Positions 33,194 to 42,699 of a stretch of 64,000 nt of DNA are shown piece by piece. The stretch spans positions 1 through 64,000 of the forward strand of contig WQVK01000002.1 of assembly GCA_009784025.1 (NCBI GenBank), in the 5' to 3' direction. Position 1 is the stretch's first letter, and each line of letters opens with the position of its first letter. The notes under the pieces were generated by a model that was given only the letters and a program-made list of their open reading frames with translations, made no database searches and was not told where the DNA came from. The position numbers and the translations under genes were made by a program. This DNA comes from Defluviitaleaceae bacterium (GTDB taxonomy: Bacteria > Bacillota > Clostridia > Lachnospirales > WQUN01).

Positions 33194-36100
33194 GTGAAGC
33201 AAATAATATTGGAAAATATTCGGCAGATGGATATTTCTGCGGGGGGTGGGGTTTCTTCCGATGGCGTGCGGGTGGATACTATTAACCATCCCGTGCTGGT
33301 TATTGGGCTGGGGGGGACTGGCATTGATGCTTTGCTGCGGGTGAAGCGTGAGGTGGGGCGGCGGTTTAAGCTGCCAGACAACCCAATTACTAAGCAGAAA
33401 AAGCAAAAACCGGATAATATTGAATATCTTGCCCTGGAAACTAACGAGCATGATAAGAAGAAATACCGCGGCACAACGCTGGACCCATTGGCAGAGATGC
33501 TTGTGTTGTCTAATGCCGGCATAGGGTCTATTTTGAACAACCGTAGTACCATGCCGGATTATATTAAAAGCTGGCTTAGTCCAGAAATTACCATAACAGA
33601 CGGCACTAAAGGTGCAAGCGGGAACCGCCAGGCAGGGCGGTTATTGCTGTTTGAGAAGATTAACACCGTAATAGACGCCATAGACAATAAAATACGCAGC
33701 TTGCGTACAGAAAAAGAGAATAAACTGCTTGTGTACATGTTGTCTGGGTTGTCTGGTGGTACTGGCGGCGGGATGTTCTTGGATATTGCATATATTATAC
33801 GCGGGCTTATGGAGCGTGATTATGGCAGCAAGGGCGTGGATAAGGTTGAAATAATGGGTTATCTTTTTACGCCGGATGTGAATATGGCTTGTGCTGGCTT
33901 GAATGTTCATACAGAAGAATACATACAGCGCAATGGTTACGCGGCCTTAAAAGAGCTGGACTACTGGATGAATATTGAAGAACGCCAGGGGGAGCGGTTT
34001 TGCCAAAAGTATGGCACACGTCTGGATGTGGCCAGCCCTCTTGCACCTTTCAATTTATGCCATTTGGTGGGGGCTAGCAATATCGACGGGGTTTTCATTA
34101 GAGATGCTTATGATTATTGCATGAATGTGACCGCAGAGAATATTGTGAATTTCCTTGCTTTGGAGGAAAAAGAATCCGGCCAGGAATTTGCCATACAGGA
34201 TTACCACAGTAACTTGCTGGCCAATATTGCCACCATGAAAACTACTTTGCCCCCAGGGATGCCCCAGGGCGCAAATTTTTGCTACAACATAATTGGTGCA
34301 TCTGCGGCGGTGCTGCCTACGGCTGGCATTAATGCATATCTTGCATGTGGGATGTTTCGTCAGGTAGCTGGCATGTTTGATGCCAGACCAACTGACCATG
34401 GGCTGGCGCAGTTTGCTCAAGCTGCCAGGCTTGATATCAACGCAATGGGGGAAGAGTTGATGCGGCAACTGCCGCCTATTAAACTTGATTACGCCCATAC
34501 GGATTATTTTAGCTATATGAATGTGATAAAAACCAGTCGGGTGGATATTGACGAAAAATTAACGCAGCAGCTAAACGCTGCCAAGGGCGAACTTGGTGAC
34601 ATGCGCGCCTTTGCCGCCAAAATAATGGATGGCGTAAAGGCCGAGCTTAGGGCTAGTTTTATTAACCCAAAAGAAGGGCCAATATATGCCACAAACCTGA
34701 TATACAGCGAGACCTACCCATGCCTGCTGGCCAGAATAGAAACATGCAAGCAGCATCTGCAGGAGAAAATTTCCAAAACGTCCCAGGATATCCATGCCGC
34801 AGAACTTGCCGCCGCAGATAGGCTGGCCGAGGCAAAGCGGGGGATTTTTATAACAAAGAATGCACGTAAAAACGCTTATATAGAAGCAAAAGTGAGGTTG
34901 TACCAACTACGGCTGCAGGGGGATTGTTATGCGGCTATGGTTGAGGCGTATAAGGAGATTGCAAAGGCGCTGGAGGCCGAGAATGACAAGGTTTACGCGC
35001 CATATGCGCAAATTCTGGAAGAGTTACGTAAGACAGTTTCCCAAAACGAAACCGCGCTTGATGCACCAATGCTAGATGGGCAAAAAAATTACCATTGGGA
35101 TGTAATAACAGTGGCAGATATTGCGCCAGAGATTGATAAAATCATGGAAAATACCGGGGTAGAACTGCTTACAAGAGAGTTAGCAAAATTTATGCTGGAT
35201 GAAACAGAGCGGTTCTTAAGCGAAAGCCGCATGGATATAACCGGGGCGGTGTCGGATTTTATTTATAATCAGTTTAGCGGGGTTTTGTCGCTAACTATGG
35301 CAGAAATGCTGGAAACCCGGTACGGCAGCGAGCTTAGTGTAGAGCGTATAATCGAGGGGGAGATTGCCCCTAGGCTTTTTCGGGATGCAAAGCCTGTGTT
35401 CCACCTGGATAACGCATCTGGGGTGTTTAATTTCCCAAGTTATGGCATGGTTAGCCTGCCACAAAATAGCCCCGAGGTGCAGCGCGGGGTGGCGGCGTAC
35501 CAGAGACAAAACCTTAGCAACCTGCGGTTTAATATCCGCAAAAGCAGCATAACAGACAGAATTTTTTGGCTTAATTCCCAAAATGGAATCCCGCTTTTTG
35601 CCTACAGCCCCATCAAGGTGTACGAAGAACTTTACGAGCGCACAATCCTAACCAAGGAAGGCGTAGGGCGGCATCTGGTAATGACCGCCCAGGAAAGCTG
35701 GGTAAACCTGCCGTCTCCAATCCCAGAGGTGTTATGGGGCGATACTTACCGCAACCCACGGCAAAAAGCCGCAAATGACAATGCCCGCAAGCTTTTTGCA
35801 CAGGGGCTAGAGGCAGGCACGGTATGGGAGCAAAACGACCGCTGGCATATTATAAAAACCGCAGAAGCGCAGAGCTTTCCCCCAGACGCAACTGCCTGCC
35901 GGGCTACGCTGGAAGAAATGCAGGCAAACCTAACCCGCCAGCCAGAATATGTGACAATAATGGGAGCAGCCACTGCCGCCGAGGCCTGCGAGGCATTTAT
36001 CCGAAGCCCAAATCTAATCCGCCTGCTAACCGCAGAAAACGCGAAGCATGAGAAAATACGCAATACAAAAGCCGCGCTGCAAAATAAGCTGGCCGATGGC

Positions 36101-36505
36101 AACCGGGAAAAGGGGCAGCTGGAGGGGTTTTTGAAGGCGTTAGTCTGCGAGGCTATTGTGAAGCGAGGCGCGCTTTATATCTTCGAAAAAGAGTTGCAAG
36201 ATGACCCATGGCCGCCATTTGTAAATTTGATAGACCAGGCAGATTACCCGGAGTTTGCTATGTTTGAGGTGTACAAATGCTTGCCAGAAACCCGCCGCAA
36301 AATAGTGGACCAGAAAGCCATAGAAGCCGTCTTACCGGAGGAAAAACTGCTGATAAATTTGAAGAAATGGCAGGGTAAGATTGCCATTCGTAAGGGGCAG
36401 TTGGATGAAGATATGCCACAGGGCGCAGCCGGGCAGCAGATGTATTTATTTTACAAAAATGCGCTGGTTAGGCTGAATGCGCAGGTTGCGGCTGTTGTAG
36501 GGTAG
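33194..36505 (+). CDS. Large tubulin/FtsZ-like GTPase domain protein (Tubulin_2 type)
   Basis: 1103 residues. The N-terminal Rossmann-like nucleotide domain shows 'VLVIGLGGTGIDALLRVKREV' (34-54, like the GxGGxG start of FtsZ), 'GASGNRQAGRLLLFEK' (140-155, phosphate loop) and the tubulin/FtsZ signature 'LSGGTGGGMFLDIAYII' (186-202, GGTGxG). 'LMERDYG...IMGYLFTPDV' continues the fold. The remaining 700 residues are mostly helical: a charged helical stretch at about 430-620, a region with 'YLACGMFRQVAGMF', and no membrane helix or signal peptide, so the protein is cytoplasmic. Families of giant FtsZ/tubulin relatives in bacteria have been predicted to act in membrane remodelling, but no function is established for this one. 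The start is GTG with GGGGAG 6 bases upstream. It stands alone, divergent from pyc, and is closed by a strong terminator. Confidence 0.8.
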   Translation: MKQIILENIRQMDISAGGGVSSDGVRVDTINHPVLVIGLGGTGIDALLRVKREVGRRFKLPDNPITKQKKQKPDNIEYLALETNEHDKKKYRGTTLDPLAEMLVLSNAGIGSILNNRSTMPDYIKSWLSPEITITDGTKGASGNRQAGRLLLFEKINTVIDAIDNKIRSLRTEKENKLLVYMLSGLSGGTGGGMFLDIAYIIRGLMERDYGSKGVDKVEIMGYLFTPDVNMACAGLNVHTEEYIQRNGYAALKELDYWMNIEERQGERFCQKYGTRLDVASPLAPFNLCHLVGASNIDGVFIRDAYDYCMNVTAENIVNFLALEEKESGQEFAIQDYHSNLLANIATMKTTLPPGMPQGANFCYNIIGASAAVLPTAGINAYLACGMFRQVAGMFDARPTDHGLAQFAQAARLDINAMGEELMRQLPPIKLDYAHTDYFSYMNVIKTSRVDIDEKLTQQLNAAKGELGDMRAFAAKIMDGVKAELRASFINPKEGPIYATNLIYSETYPCLLARIETCKQHLQEKISKTSQDIHAAELAAADRLAEAKRGIFITKNARKNAYIEAKVRLYQLRLQGDCYAAMVEAYKEIAKALEAENDKVYAPYAQILEELRKTVSQNETALDAPMLDGQKNYHWDVITVADIAPEIDKIMENTGVELLTRELAKFMLDETERFLSESRMDITGAVSDFIYNQFSGVLSLTMAEMLETRYGSELSVERIIEGEIAPRLFRDAKPVFHLDNASGVFNFPSYGMVSLPQNSPEVQRGVAAYQRQNLSNLRFNIRKSSITDRIFWLNSQNGIPLFAYSPIKVYEELYERTILTKEGVGRHLVMTAQESWVNLPSPIPEVLWGDTYRNPRQKAANDNARKLFAQGLEAGTVWEQNDRWHIIKTAEAQSFPPDATACRATLEEMQANLTRQPEYVTIMGAATAAEACEAFIRSPNLIRLLTAENAKHEKIRNTKAALQNKLADGNREKGQLEGFLKALVCEAIVKRGALYIFEKELQDDPWPPFVNLIDQADYPEFAMFEVYKCLPETRRKIVDQKAIEAVLPEEKLLINLKKWQGKIAIRKGQLDEDMPQGAAGQQMYLFYKNALVRLNAQVAAVVG

Positions 36506-36511
36506 GGGTGT

Positions 36512-36556
36512 AAAAAAACTCAGTTGGTCGCATTTTGCGACCAACTGAGTTTTTTG
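36512..36556 (+). terminator. Strong terminator built from the GTTGGTCG palindrome
   Basis: A-run, stem ACTCAGTTGGTCGCA, 4-base loop region, complement, T-run. A near copy of the cymR terminator with GCA/TGC in place of GGAA/TTCC at the loop base. It may act in both directions. Confidence 0.85.
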
Positions 36557-36675
36557 TGTGCCAGGAAATTGCTTTGCAGTTTCTATGCTAGGCTTAAGAA
36601 ACCAGATGCGGCAAAGCCATTTTGCCCATATTTTACAGGGTTTATTGTGTTATGCTTCCAAACCCACGATTCGTA

Positions 36676-38163
36676 TTACCCGTACAGCTTATCCAGCATC
36701 TTGCCCACTGCACCAGGCGCGCTGGCAAGCTCCGCGAACAACGCTGTAATCTTCTCCCCAAGGCCAGCATCATATAGGCTCACCCCAAAGGTAGTGGCAT
36801 CGCTTAACATTGGCGCCAGATCAACTATCCCGCCAAATGCCAGCCCTTCCAGCGCTTTAAATGCCTCTGGCAGCCGTGGGTCCGGGCTTACTTCTATCGG
36901 GTTGCCATTATCATCTTTGCCCATCAAATACCGCAGCCAAAGCGCCACAAATAGCGGCGCGGCTTCTAAATCCCCGGTGGGGATGCCTGTTTTCATGCGT
37001 TCTTGCATGGCCACCCCAAAACGTACCGGCACTTTTTGCGAGGTGTCGCAGGCAATGCGGACGGGCTGGTCTGGGATGAAGGGGTTGGGGAAGCGTTCGG
37101 TTAATACGGTGTTCAAGAAGTCCTCCGGGTCGATTATCCCGGGGTTTTCTACCACGGGTAATGCCTCTTGGGCAGATTTTTTTATCAGTTTTACCAGCCG
37201 CGCGTCTTCCATACATTGCCAAATTGTTGGGTAGCCCAGCAACATGCCAGATACCGCCAAAATCGTGTGCAGCGGGTTTAGGCAGGCGCAGACCTTCATC
37301 TGGTCGGTTTTTTTCACGGTTTCGCGGTCTGTCATATATGCGCCGGCGCGCTCCAGGGGCGGGCGGCCATTCGGGAAGTTGTCTTCAATTATCAGATACT
37401 GGGCAGATTCCGCATTTACAAAGCTGGCCACGAAGGTGTGCTTGGCTGTTTCTGTGATTTCTGTGGCGTTGTAGCCATCCGCCGCCAGCATTTTTGCTAC
37501 TTCTGGCGAAGGCCGTGGGGTGATTTTGTCAATCATTGTCCAAGGGTAGGCCTGTTTGCCCAGGTATTCAATAAACTCACGGCTTACAAGCCCGGCTTTT
37601 TCCCAGGATTCTGCCACTGTTCGGATTGCTTGTGCCAGCTGTGTGCCGTTTTCTGCAAAATTATCCATTGTAACCAGCGCAAGGGGCGCAGCTTGGGCAT
37701 TAAAACGCGCCAGCAGCCCTGCCGTAACCTGCTCTATAGTAGTAGCCGCCGCCTGTGGCGAGGCGCAAATATTGGCCGGGTCAACAGCGTAACCCTTCTC
37801 CGTTATGATTATACTAATCATCTGCAAGCTGGGCGCGGCAATTATCCCGTACAGCCTAGCTGTATCCCCAGCAAAAGCATCTGCAATGCTGGCAATCTCC
37901 CGTTTTTCTAGGCTGCCATCTGCCCGTAGCGTAACCCCAAGCGTCCTATTGTCAAACGGCTTAAACGCCTTCTCTATAATCTCTTCGTCGTAAGCCTCGT
38001 ACACGATAATCCCCGTATCTGCCAGCCCAGCATCCAACAAATCCTGCTGCAAACCAGCCACAAAAATACGAAAAATATTGCCAGCCCCAACTTGCAACCA
38101 AGTAGGCCGCGCCAGCGTCTTATCCCGCATGGCGGCTACATCAAACTTAGGTTTATCAATCAT
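36676..38163 (-). CDS. Mannitol dehydrogenase family protein, fructuronate reductase-like
   Basis: 495 residues. The N-terminal Rossmann domain starts 'WLQVGAGNIFRIFVAGLQQD'. The second domain has 'ALVTMDNFAENGTQLAQAI', 'YPWTMIDKITPRPSPEV' (the DRITP-type family motif) and 'KVCACLNPLHTILAVSG' (catalytic N-x-x-H). In hexuronate catabolism UxuB interconverts D-fructuronate and D-mannonate with NADH; the gene next to uxuA supports that role, but a related polyol substrate is possible. AAGGAGGG precedes the ATG at 38163. The frame extends nine codons upstream without a ribosome binding site. Confidence 0.82.
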   Translation of the reverse strand: MIDKPKFDVAAMRDKTLARPTWLQVGAGNIFRIFVAGLQQDLLDAGLADTGIIVYEAYDEEIIEKAFKPFDNRTLGVTLRADGSLEKREIASIADAFAGDTARLYGIIAAPSLQMISIIITEKGYAVDPANICASPQAAATTIEQVTAGLLARFNAQAAPLALVTMDNFAENGTQLAQAIRTVAESWEKAGLVSREFIEYLGKQAYPWTMIDKITPRPSPEVAKMLAADGYNATEITETAKHTFVASFVNAESAQYLIIEDNFPNGRPPLERAGAYMTDRETVKKTDQMKVCACLNPLHTILAVSGMLLGYPTIWQCMEDARLVKLIKKSAQEALPVVENPGIIDPEDFLNTVLTERFPNPFIPDQPVRIACDTSQKVPVRFGVAMQERMKTGIPTGDLEAAPLFVALWLRYLMGKDDNGNPIEVSPDPRLPEAFKALEGLAFGGIVDLAPMLSDATTFGVSLYDAGLGEKITALFAELASAPGAVGKMLDKLYG

Positions 38164-38202
38164 TAGAACCCTCCTTAAATTTAAGCCCACGAGTAAAGCT
38201 TC

Positions 38203-39285
38203 TTATTCCTTACCTCGCCCAATAGCCTCCCACAAGCCCTGTAGGTACACCGCACCTAAGGCTCTATCGTATAGGCCGTAACCTGGGCGGCCTTTTTTTG
38301 TGGTTTCGTCCCATATCATGCGGCCGTGGTCTGGGCGTATCCAGCCCGTGAAGTTTACGTCGTGGAAAGCCTTCATTATGTCGTACATGTTTAACGAGCC
38401 ACATGGCGAAAAATGGGCAGATTCGTAGAAATCTGTGTCGTTTTCAAATTTTAGGTTGCGTACATGGGCAAAGTGGATGCGGCCCTCTGCACCAAATTCG
38501 CGTATCATGGTGGGGATATCTGCGCATTTTTTTGCCCCTAAGCTGCCCGTGCAAAGGGTTAGGCCGTTGTTTTTGTTTGAGTTTAGGTCTAGGTATTTGC
38601 GTAGGTTGTCGCGGCTTATTATCAGCTTTGGCAGGCCGAATATTGGCAGTGGCGGGTCGTCTGGGTGTACGGCCATTTTAATGTCCAGTTTTTCTGCTAC
38701 AGGAATGATTGCGTCTAGGAAATATTTCATGTTTGCGTAAAAAGTTTCGGTTGTCATGCCTTCGTAGGCGGCTAGAGCCTCGTTTATTTTTTTCATGCGC
38801 TCGGGTTCCCAGCCGGGCATTTCGTATGTGTCAGATTCCTTGGCGTAGCGTTCTGCCAGGGCTTCTGGGGTGATGTTGGCGATAAATTCTGCCTGGTAGC
38901 GCATGGTGTTGCTGCCGTCTGGCAGGTTGTAATACAAATGGCTGCGGGCCCAGTCCAACACAGGCATCATGTTATAGCAGATGCATTTTATGCCGTATTT
39001 GGCCAAGCGCTCCATGGTAATGATATAATTTTCAATCTTCTCGTCCCGGCCGGGTGCGCCAAGCTTAATATCCTCATGAATATTAACGCTCTCGATTACC
39101 TCCACCTCAAGCCCATGGGCAACAATGCCATCGTACATGGCCTTAATACGTTCTTCTGGCCAGGCCTCGCCCGCAGGCATGTCCAGCAAGCTAGTAACAA
39201 CCCCGGTCATCCCCGGAATCTGCCTGATTTCTGCAAGGCTAATAGGGTCCTGCCCCGCCCCGAACCAACGAAATGTCATTTTCAT
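38203..39285 (-). CDS. uxuA: Mannonate dehydratase
   Basis: 360 residues. 'FRWFGAGQDPISLAEIRQIPG' is the diagnostic start of UxuA. 'AVHPDDPPLPIFGLPKLI', 'LCTGSLG', 'HFAHVRNLKF' and 'RPDHGRMIWDE' carry the His/Cys/Asp metal-site residues of the xylose-isomerase-like barrel. It dehydrates D-mannonate to 2-keto-3-deoxygluconate. The ATG at 39285 has AAAGGA 9 bases upstream. It lies 39 bases before the fructuronate reductase-like gene on the same strand, probably one operon. The isomerase and KDG enzymes are not in the window. Confidence 0.95.
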   Translation of the reverse strand: MKMTFRWFGAGQDPISLAEIRQIPGMTGVVTSLLDMPAGEAWPEERIKAMYDGIVAHGLEVEVIESVNIHEDIKLGAPGRDEKIENYIITMERLAKYGIKCICYNMMPVLDWARSHLYYNLPDGSNTMRYQAEFIANITPEALAERYAKESDTYEMPGWEPERMKKINEALAAYEGMTTETFYANMKYFLDAIIPVAEKLDIKMAVHPDDPPLPIFGLPKLIISRDNLRKYLDLNSNKNNGLTLCTGSLGAKKCADIPTMIREFGAEGRIHFAHVRNLKFENDTDFYESAHFSPCGSLNMYDIMKAFHDVNFTGWIRPDHGRMIWDETTKKGRPGYGLYDRALGAVYLQGLWEAIGRGKE

Positions 39286-39349
39286 ATGCTTTATTCCTTT
39301 CAAAATGTCATATCGGAAACATAGCAAAAAAAATGGAATATGTAAAGAC

Positions 39350-39458
39350 TAAGACCGTGGGCTTTGCCGGCTATACCTCCACTTCGCTTCATAAGGTTCA
39401 CTTTGCGAACCTCATGAAATGCGGGCGGGTATGTCCGGCGAAGCCTCTAACGGTCTTA
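39350..39458. repeat. Inverted pair of dispersed elements, 109 bp
   Basis: The left arm TAAGACCGTGGGCTTTGCC and the right arm GGCGAAGCCTCTAACGGTC (continuing TTA) are inverted copies. Between them lie CTATACCTCCACTTCG and a TTCATAAGGTTC/GAACCTCATGAA inner palindrome. It separates uxuA from the LCP gene and ends on the LCP stop. Confidence 0.75.
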
Positions 39459-39460
39459 GT

Positions 39461-40603
39461 CTACTCCGCAATTTGCAGCATATTATCAGTTATATCCCTC
39501 GTGAAAGGGTTTATAGTCCGGTTAATCAGCTCCAAAGTCTCGTCAACCATCAAAACTTCATACCAGCTGGTAGTTCTCACGCTGGTGGTGGGCAGGTTGT
39601 AGCTATGCAGCTCTATTTCGTCACGTATAAATTGCTCTGCAAACCACATCAAGTGAAAGGCAGACAAATCTGTATTAACATAGCTACGGTACGTGCGCAC
39701 AAGCTCTGGCACGCTGGTTATAGTGCGTGGCGACCATAACTCTTGCATTATCGCGTTTATAAGCATCTGGTGATGCTCCATGCGCCTGTGGTCAGATATT
39801 GTTAGGCGTTGTTCATTGCCCAGGCGGTAGCGGGCAAAATGCAGGGCATTGCGGCCGTCTAGCCGCTGATGGCCTGCTGGAATATTTATATGAAGCCGCT
39901 GTGCAGGGTCATCGTAACGCATATTGAAAGGCACTGTCACGTATACGCCGCCTATTATATCTATCACCCGCACGAAGGCCGCCTCGTCTATGCTAATGTA
40001 AAAGTCTGGCCGGAAGCCTATTATTGTTTGCACTTCGCGCTTTAGCTGGTCTACACCGCCTTCGTGACCGCCGCCGCTTATGCGCCCAGCCGGGTAGGCA
40101 GAGTTTATCCGCCTTATGCTGCGCCGCACATCAACCCTGGTATCCCGCGGGATACTTACTAAATACGCCTGCCTATTTGCCGCATCAAAAGCAGCCATCA
40201 TGATAGCGTCAGTATTAAACCCATCATCGTGGCCAAATATCAAAAATGTAAAAAATTCCGGCCGCCGCACCCATTCATCTGCCGCCGCCACGGTAACTGG
40301 GGCGTCTACATTTATAAGTGCATCCTCAGGGTCTGGTTCTACCTCTTTAAATGCCGGAACGTAGGCCTCGTCAGGCTCTACCTCTGTTCCATCCCAATCA
40401 CAAGTAGGCCACGGCGATGGTGATTCCGCCGGCGTGGGGTCAATATAACCGCCCTCAAGCGGACTATGTACAATATTAGGCTGTATCACAGGAACAACCG
40501 GTGGCCGCACCAAAAGACGCAACGCCACAGCAGTCCCACCAAGAATTAAAGCCAAACAAGCAAAGAAAATAGCAAGAACACGAAATGCTTTGCCCCTAAG
40601 CAT
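39461..40603 (-). CDS. LytR-CpsA-Psr (LCP) family cell-wall polymer ligase
   Basis: 380 residues. Short cytoplasmic start, one membrane helix at about 8-30, a Pro/Glu-rich spacer to about 105, then the LCP domain: 'FLIFGHDDGFNTDAIMMAAFD', 'AYLVSIPRDTRVD', 'IDEAAFVRVIDIIGGVYV' and 'ALHFARYRLGN'. The Asp and Arg residues that hold the polyprenyl pyrophosphate are present. LCP proteins attach teichoic-acid-like or capsular polymers to peptidoglycan outside the cell. Start at the ATG at 40603 (GGTGA 5 bases upstream); an ATG four codons earlier is possible. Confidence 0.9.
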   Translation of the reverse strand: MLRGKAFRVLAIFFACLALILGGTAVALRLLVRPPVVPVIQPNIVHSPLEGGYIDPTPAESPSPWPTCDWDGTEVEPDEAYVPAFKEVEPDPEDALINVDAPVTVAAADEWVRRPEFFTFLIFGHDDGFNTDAIMMAAFDAANRQAYLVSIPRDTRVDVRRSIRRINSAYPAGRISGGGHEGGVDQLKREVQTIIGFRPDFYISIDEAAFVRVIDIIGGVYVTVPFNMRYDDPAQRLHINIPAGHQRLDGRNALHFARYRLGNEQRLTISDHRRMEHHQMLINAIMQELWSPRTITSVPELVRTYRSYVNTDLSAFHLMWFAEQFIRDEIELHSYNLPTTSVRTTSWYEVLMVDETLELINRTINPFTRDITDNMLQIAE

Positions 40604-40625
40604 AAATATCACCATCCTCTGCAAT

Positions 40626-40654
40626 ATTATGACAGGAAGATGCAGCAAATGCAA
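40626..40654 (-). promoter_or_regulatory. Candidate promoter of the LCP gene
   Basis: Minus strand: -35 TTGCAT (40649-40654), 17 bases, -10 CATAAT (40626-40631). The leader is very short, about 15 bases. Confidence 0.45.
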
Positions 40655-40746
40655 GGTGAAATATAGGGCCGCGGGTTTCACCCACACCCAGCATCTTTTT
40701 TTGAAAAAAGATGGGCAAAAAACTTGAATTTTTGGGGATTTACTTC

Positions 40747-40825
40747 AGCGAAGTTTAGGCAAAAGCCAAGGGCGCAAGAAAGGAAACAACGTTCTTACAC
40801 TCTTGGCTTTTGCCTAAATTTCGCT
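40747..40825 (-). terminator. Long hairpin after the histidine kinase gene
   Basis: The arms AGCGAAGTTTAGGCAAAAGCCAAG (24 bases, quoted in part AGCGAAGTTTAGGC) at 40747-40770 and 40802-40825 pair with one mismatch around a 31-base loop. It begins 13 bases past the kinase stop codon. It probably ends the kinase transcript; the T run is weak. Confidence 0.55.
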
Positions 40826-40837
40826 TAACAAAAAAAA

Positions 40838-42538
40838 TTAAATTTGGTGGCTGTATCCCAGTTTTTGCTTCAATATATCCAACATATCTTCTATTTTTAA
40901 GGGTTTGCCTATATGGGCGTCCATGCCAGCTGCTAGGCATTTTTCTATGTCTTCCCGGAATACGTTGGCTGTCATGGCTATTATTGGGATGGTTTTTGCG
41001 TTGGGGGCGGTTAGTGTTCGTATGCTGCGCGTGGCTTCGAAGCCGTCCATTTTGGGCATTTGTAGGTCCATGAATATTAGGTCGTATGATTCTGGGGCTG
41101 CTTGGTACATATTTACGGCGTCTTGGCCGTTTACGGCACAGTCTATGGTAATGTTGGTGGGTTTTAGCAGGGATGTTACAATTTCGCGGTTTATATCTAC
41201 ATCTTCCACCAGGAGTACGCGCTTGCCCGTGAAATCTACTACTTTGCCCTTCATTGCCGATGGCATAGGGTAGAAGCTGCCGGTGCGGCCGCCTTGGCCG
41301 CCGCGTTTCATTTTGAATGTGACATTAAAGGTCGAGCCTTCGCCAAGCGTGGATTCCACCCATATGCGGCCGCCCATTAGTTCTACTATGTTTTTTGTAA
41401 TGGACAGGCCAAGGCCCGTGCCGCCGTATTTGCGGGTTGTGTTGGATTCTGCCTGGTGGAAGGCTTTAAAGAGGTTTTTTTGTTGTTCTGGGCTTATGCC
41501 TATGCCGCTGTCGGTTACTTGAAGCTGGATGGTGCACATGCCGTTTTCTTCTTCTAGCAGCCAGGAGTCCAGTCGGATTAGGCCGTTGCTGGGGGTGAAC
41601 TTTACTGCGTTGCTTAATAGGTTTGTTAGCACTTGCACCAGCCTGTGGTCATCGCCAACAAGTAGCTGCGGTACGCTATCGTCTATTTTTAGTTCAAAAT
41701 GCTGGTCCTTCTCGCGCACTCTAAGGGAAATCACTTCTGCTACCCAGCCCATGGTTCTTTTGAAGTCAAATTCTTCATCAGAAAGTTCAAGTTTGCCGGA
41801 GTCAATTTTGGCCATATCCAGGATATCGTTGATAATGCTAAGCAAATGCTTGCTGGCTTCTTCTATTTTTTCTAAAGAATACTGGGCCTGCTCGAATTCT
41901 TTTGCGGATTTTCCTATGGTGGTCATGCCAATTATTGCGTTCATTGGGGTGCGTATTTCGTGGCTCATGTTTGACAAAAACACCGCGCGCGCCTGGGCTG
42001 CATGGGTGTAAGATGTACAAAAAACGCAAACGATTGCGTTTATGCCAACCATGGTAAGATAATTCACGTAGTTTTGCGCTACGGTAAAGTTTTCGCCCAG
42101 CATATTGCTGCCCAGCCCGAACAGTATAATCCCCTGGGCAATGCTTATAGAAACCGTGTAAATAATTATGCCGCGAGGTTTCATATAAGTGAAAGAAATA
42201 AGCGCCCCGCCGATAGTATAGGTAAAAATTAAAAAATCGCCGCCAAAAATCACAGCCCCAATGGATAGGAACATGATAAGCATTAGCGGCGTTAGAAATG
42301 ATAGCACTTCAGCTTTTAATGAACTTCTTTCCAACAAAACATAACCAACAAGTTTGCAGGCACTAAGGGCAATTCTTGTAACAAATGTATCCATATCAAA
42401 AACAAGATAAGCATATGCTCCAGAGGCAATCGAATAAAATACCAAAATAATAAAAATATGAGGCGCAGTAACATTTTTCTCTAACCCGCCCAGCACGTAT
42501 TTTCTAACAAAAGGAACCATAAATGAACTCCTCGCCAT
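40838..42538 (-). CDS. Membrane hybrid histidine kinase with C-terminal receiver
   Basis: 566 residues. About six membrane helices fill 25-175, with no extracytoplasmic sensor domain large enough to name. The HisKA box is 'FLSNMSHEIRTPMNAIIG' with His193. The HATPase domain has 'NLLSNAVKFTPSNG', 'DSGIGISPEQ' and 'GGTGLGLSI'. The receiver at about 439-566 carries 'VLLVEDVDINREIV' and phospho-acceptor Asp491 in 'FMDLQMPKMDG'. No Hpt domain or output domain follows, so phosphate must pass to a separate protein. Start at the ATG at 42538 (GGAG 7 bases upstream); the ATG at 42520 also has GGAG and is an alternative. Confidence 0.92.
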   Translation of the reverse strand: MARSSFMVPFVRKYVLGGLEKNVTAPHIFIILVFYSIASGAYAYLVFDMDTFVTRIALSACKLVGYVLLERSSLKAEVLSFLTPLMLIMFLSIGAVIFGGDFLIFTYTIGGALISFTYMKPRGIIIYTVSISIAQGIILFGLGSNMLGENFTVAQNYVNYLTMVGINAIVCVFCTSYTHAAQARAVFLSNMSHEIRTPMNAIIGMTTIGKSAKEFEQAQYSLEKIEEASKHLLSIINDILDMAKIDSGKLELSDEEFDFKRTMGWVAEVISLRVREKDQHFELKIDDSVPQLLVGDDHRLVQVLTNLLSNAVKFTPSNGLIRLDSWLLEEENGMCTIQLQVTDSGIGISPEQQKNLFKAFHQAESNTTRKYGGTGLGLSITKNIVELMGGRIWVESTLGEGSTFNVTFKMKRGGQGGRTGSFYPMPSAMKGKVVDFTGKRVLLVEDVDINREIVTSLLKPTNITIDCAVNGQDAVNMYQAAPESYDLIFMDLQMPKMDGFEATRSIRTLTAPNAKTIPIIAMTANVFREDIEKCLAAGMDAHIGKPLKIEDMLDILKQKLGYSHQI

Positions 42539-42561
42539 AAAACAACTCCATTTCTGCGATA

Positions 42562-42590
42562 AATATAACATTTGATAAAGTTGCAGTCAA
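42562..42590 (-). promoter_or_regulatory. Near-consensus promoter of the hybrid kinase gene
   Basis: Minus strand: -35 TTGACT (42585-42590), 17 bases, -10 TATATT (42562-42567). Confidence 0.6.
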
Positions 42591-42595
42591 ATGTT

Positions 42596-42634
42596 AAAGG
42601 CCGTAAGAAAGCGGTTTGCTTTCTTACGGCCTTT
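42596..42634. terminator. Hairpin between zinc-ribbon and kinase genes
   Basis: A perfect 17-bp stem (AAAGGCCGTAAGAAAGC and complement) with a 5-base loop. The following T tracts are short on both strands, so terminator function is likely but not certain. Just upstream of the kinase promoter. Confidence 0.55.
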
Positions 42635-42699
42635 AGCTTTTGTCAATTGGCTACGATGAAGTATCGCCCAAAAGTTAGAGTTTTTTGCCTCTTTTTTTC

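Noticed and set aside
33194-36505. Tubulin-like gene as part of a phage or defence island
   Set aside because: Neighbours are ordinary metabolic genes and no phage, plasmid segregation or nuclease gene is close.
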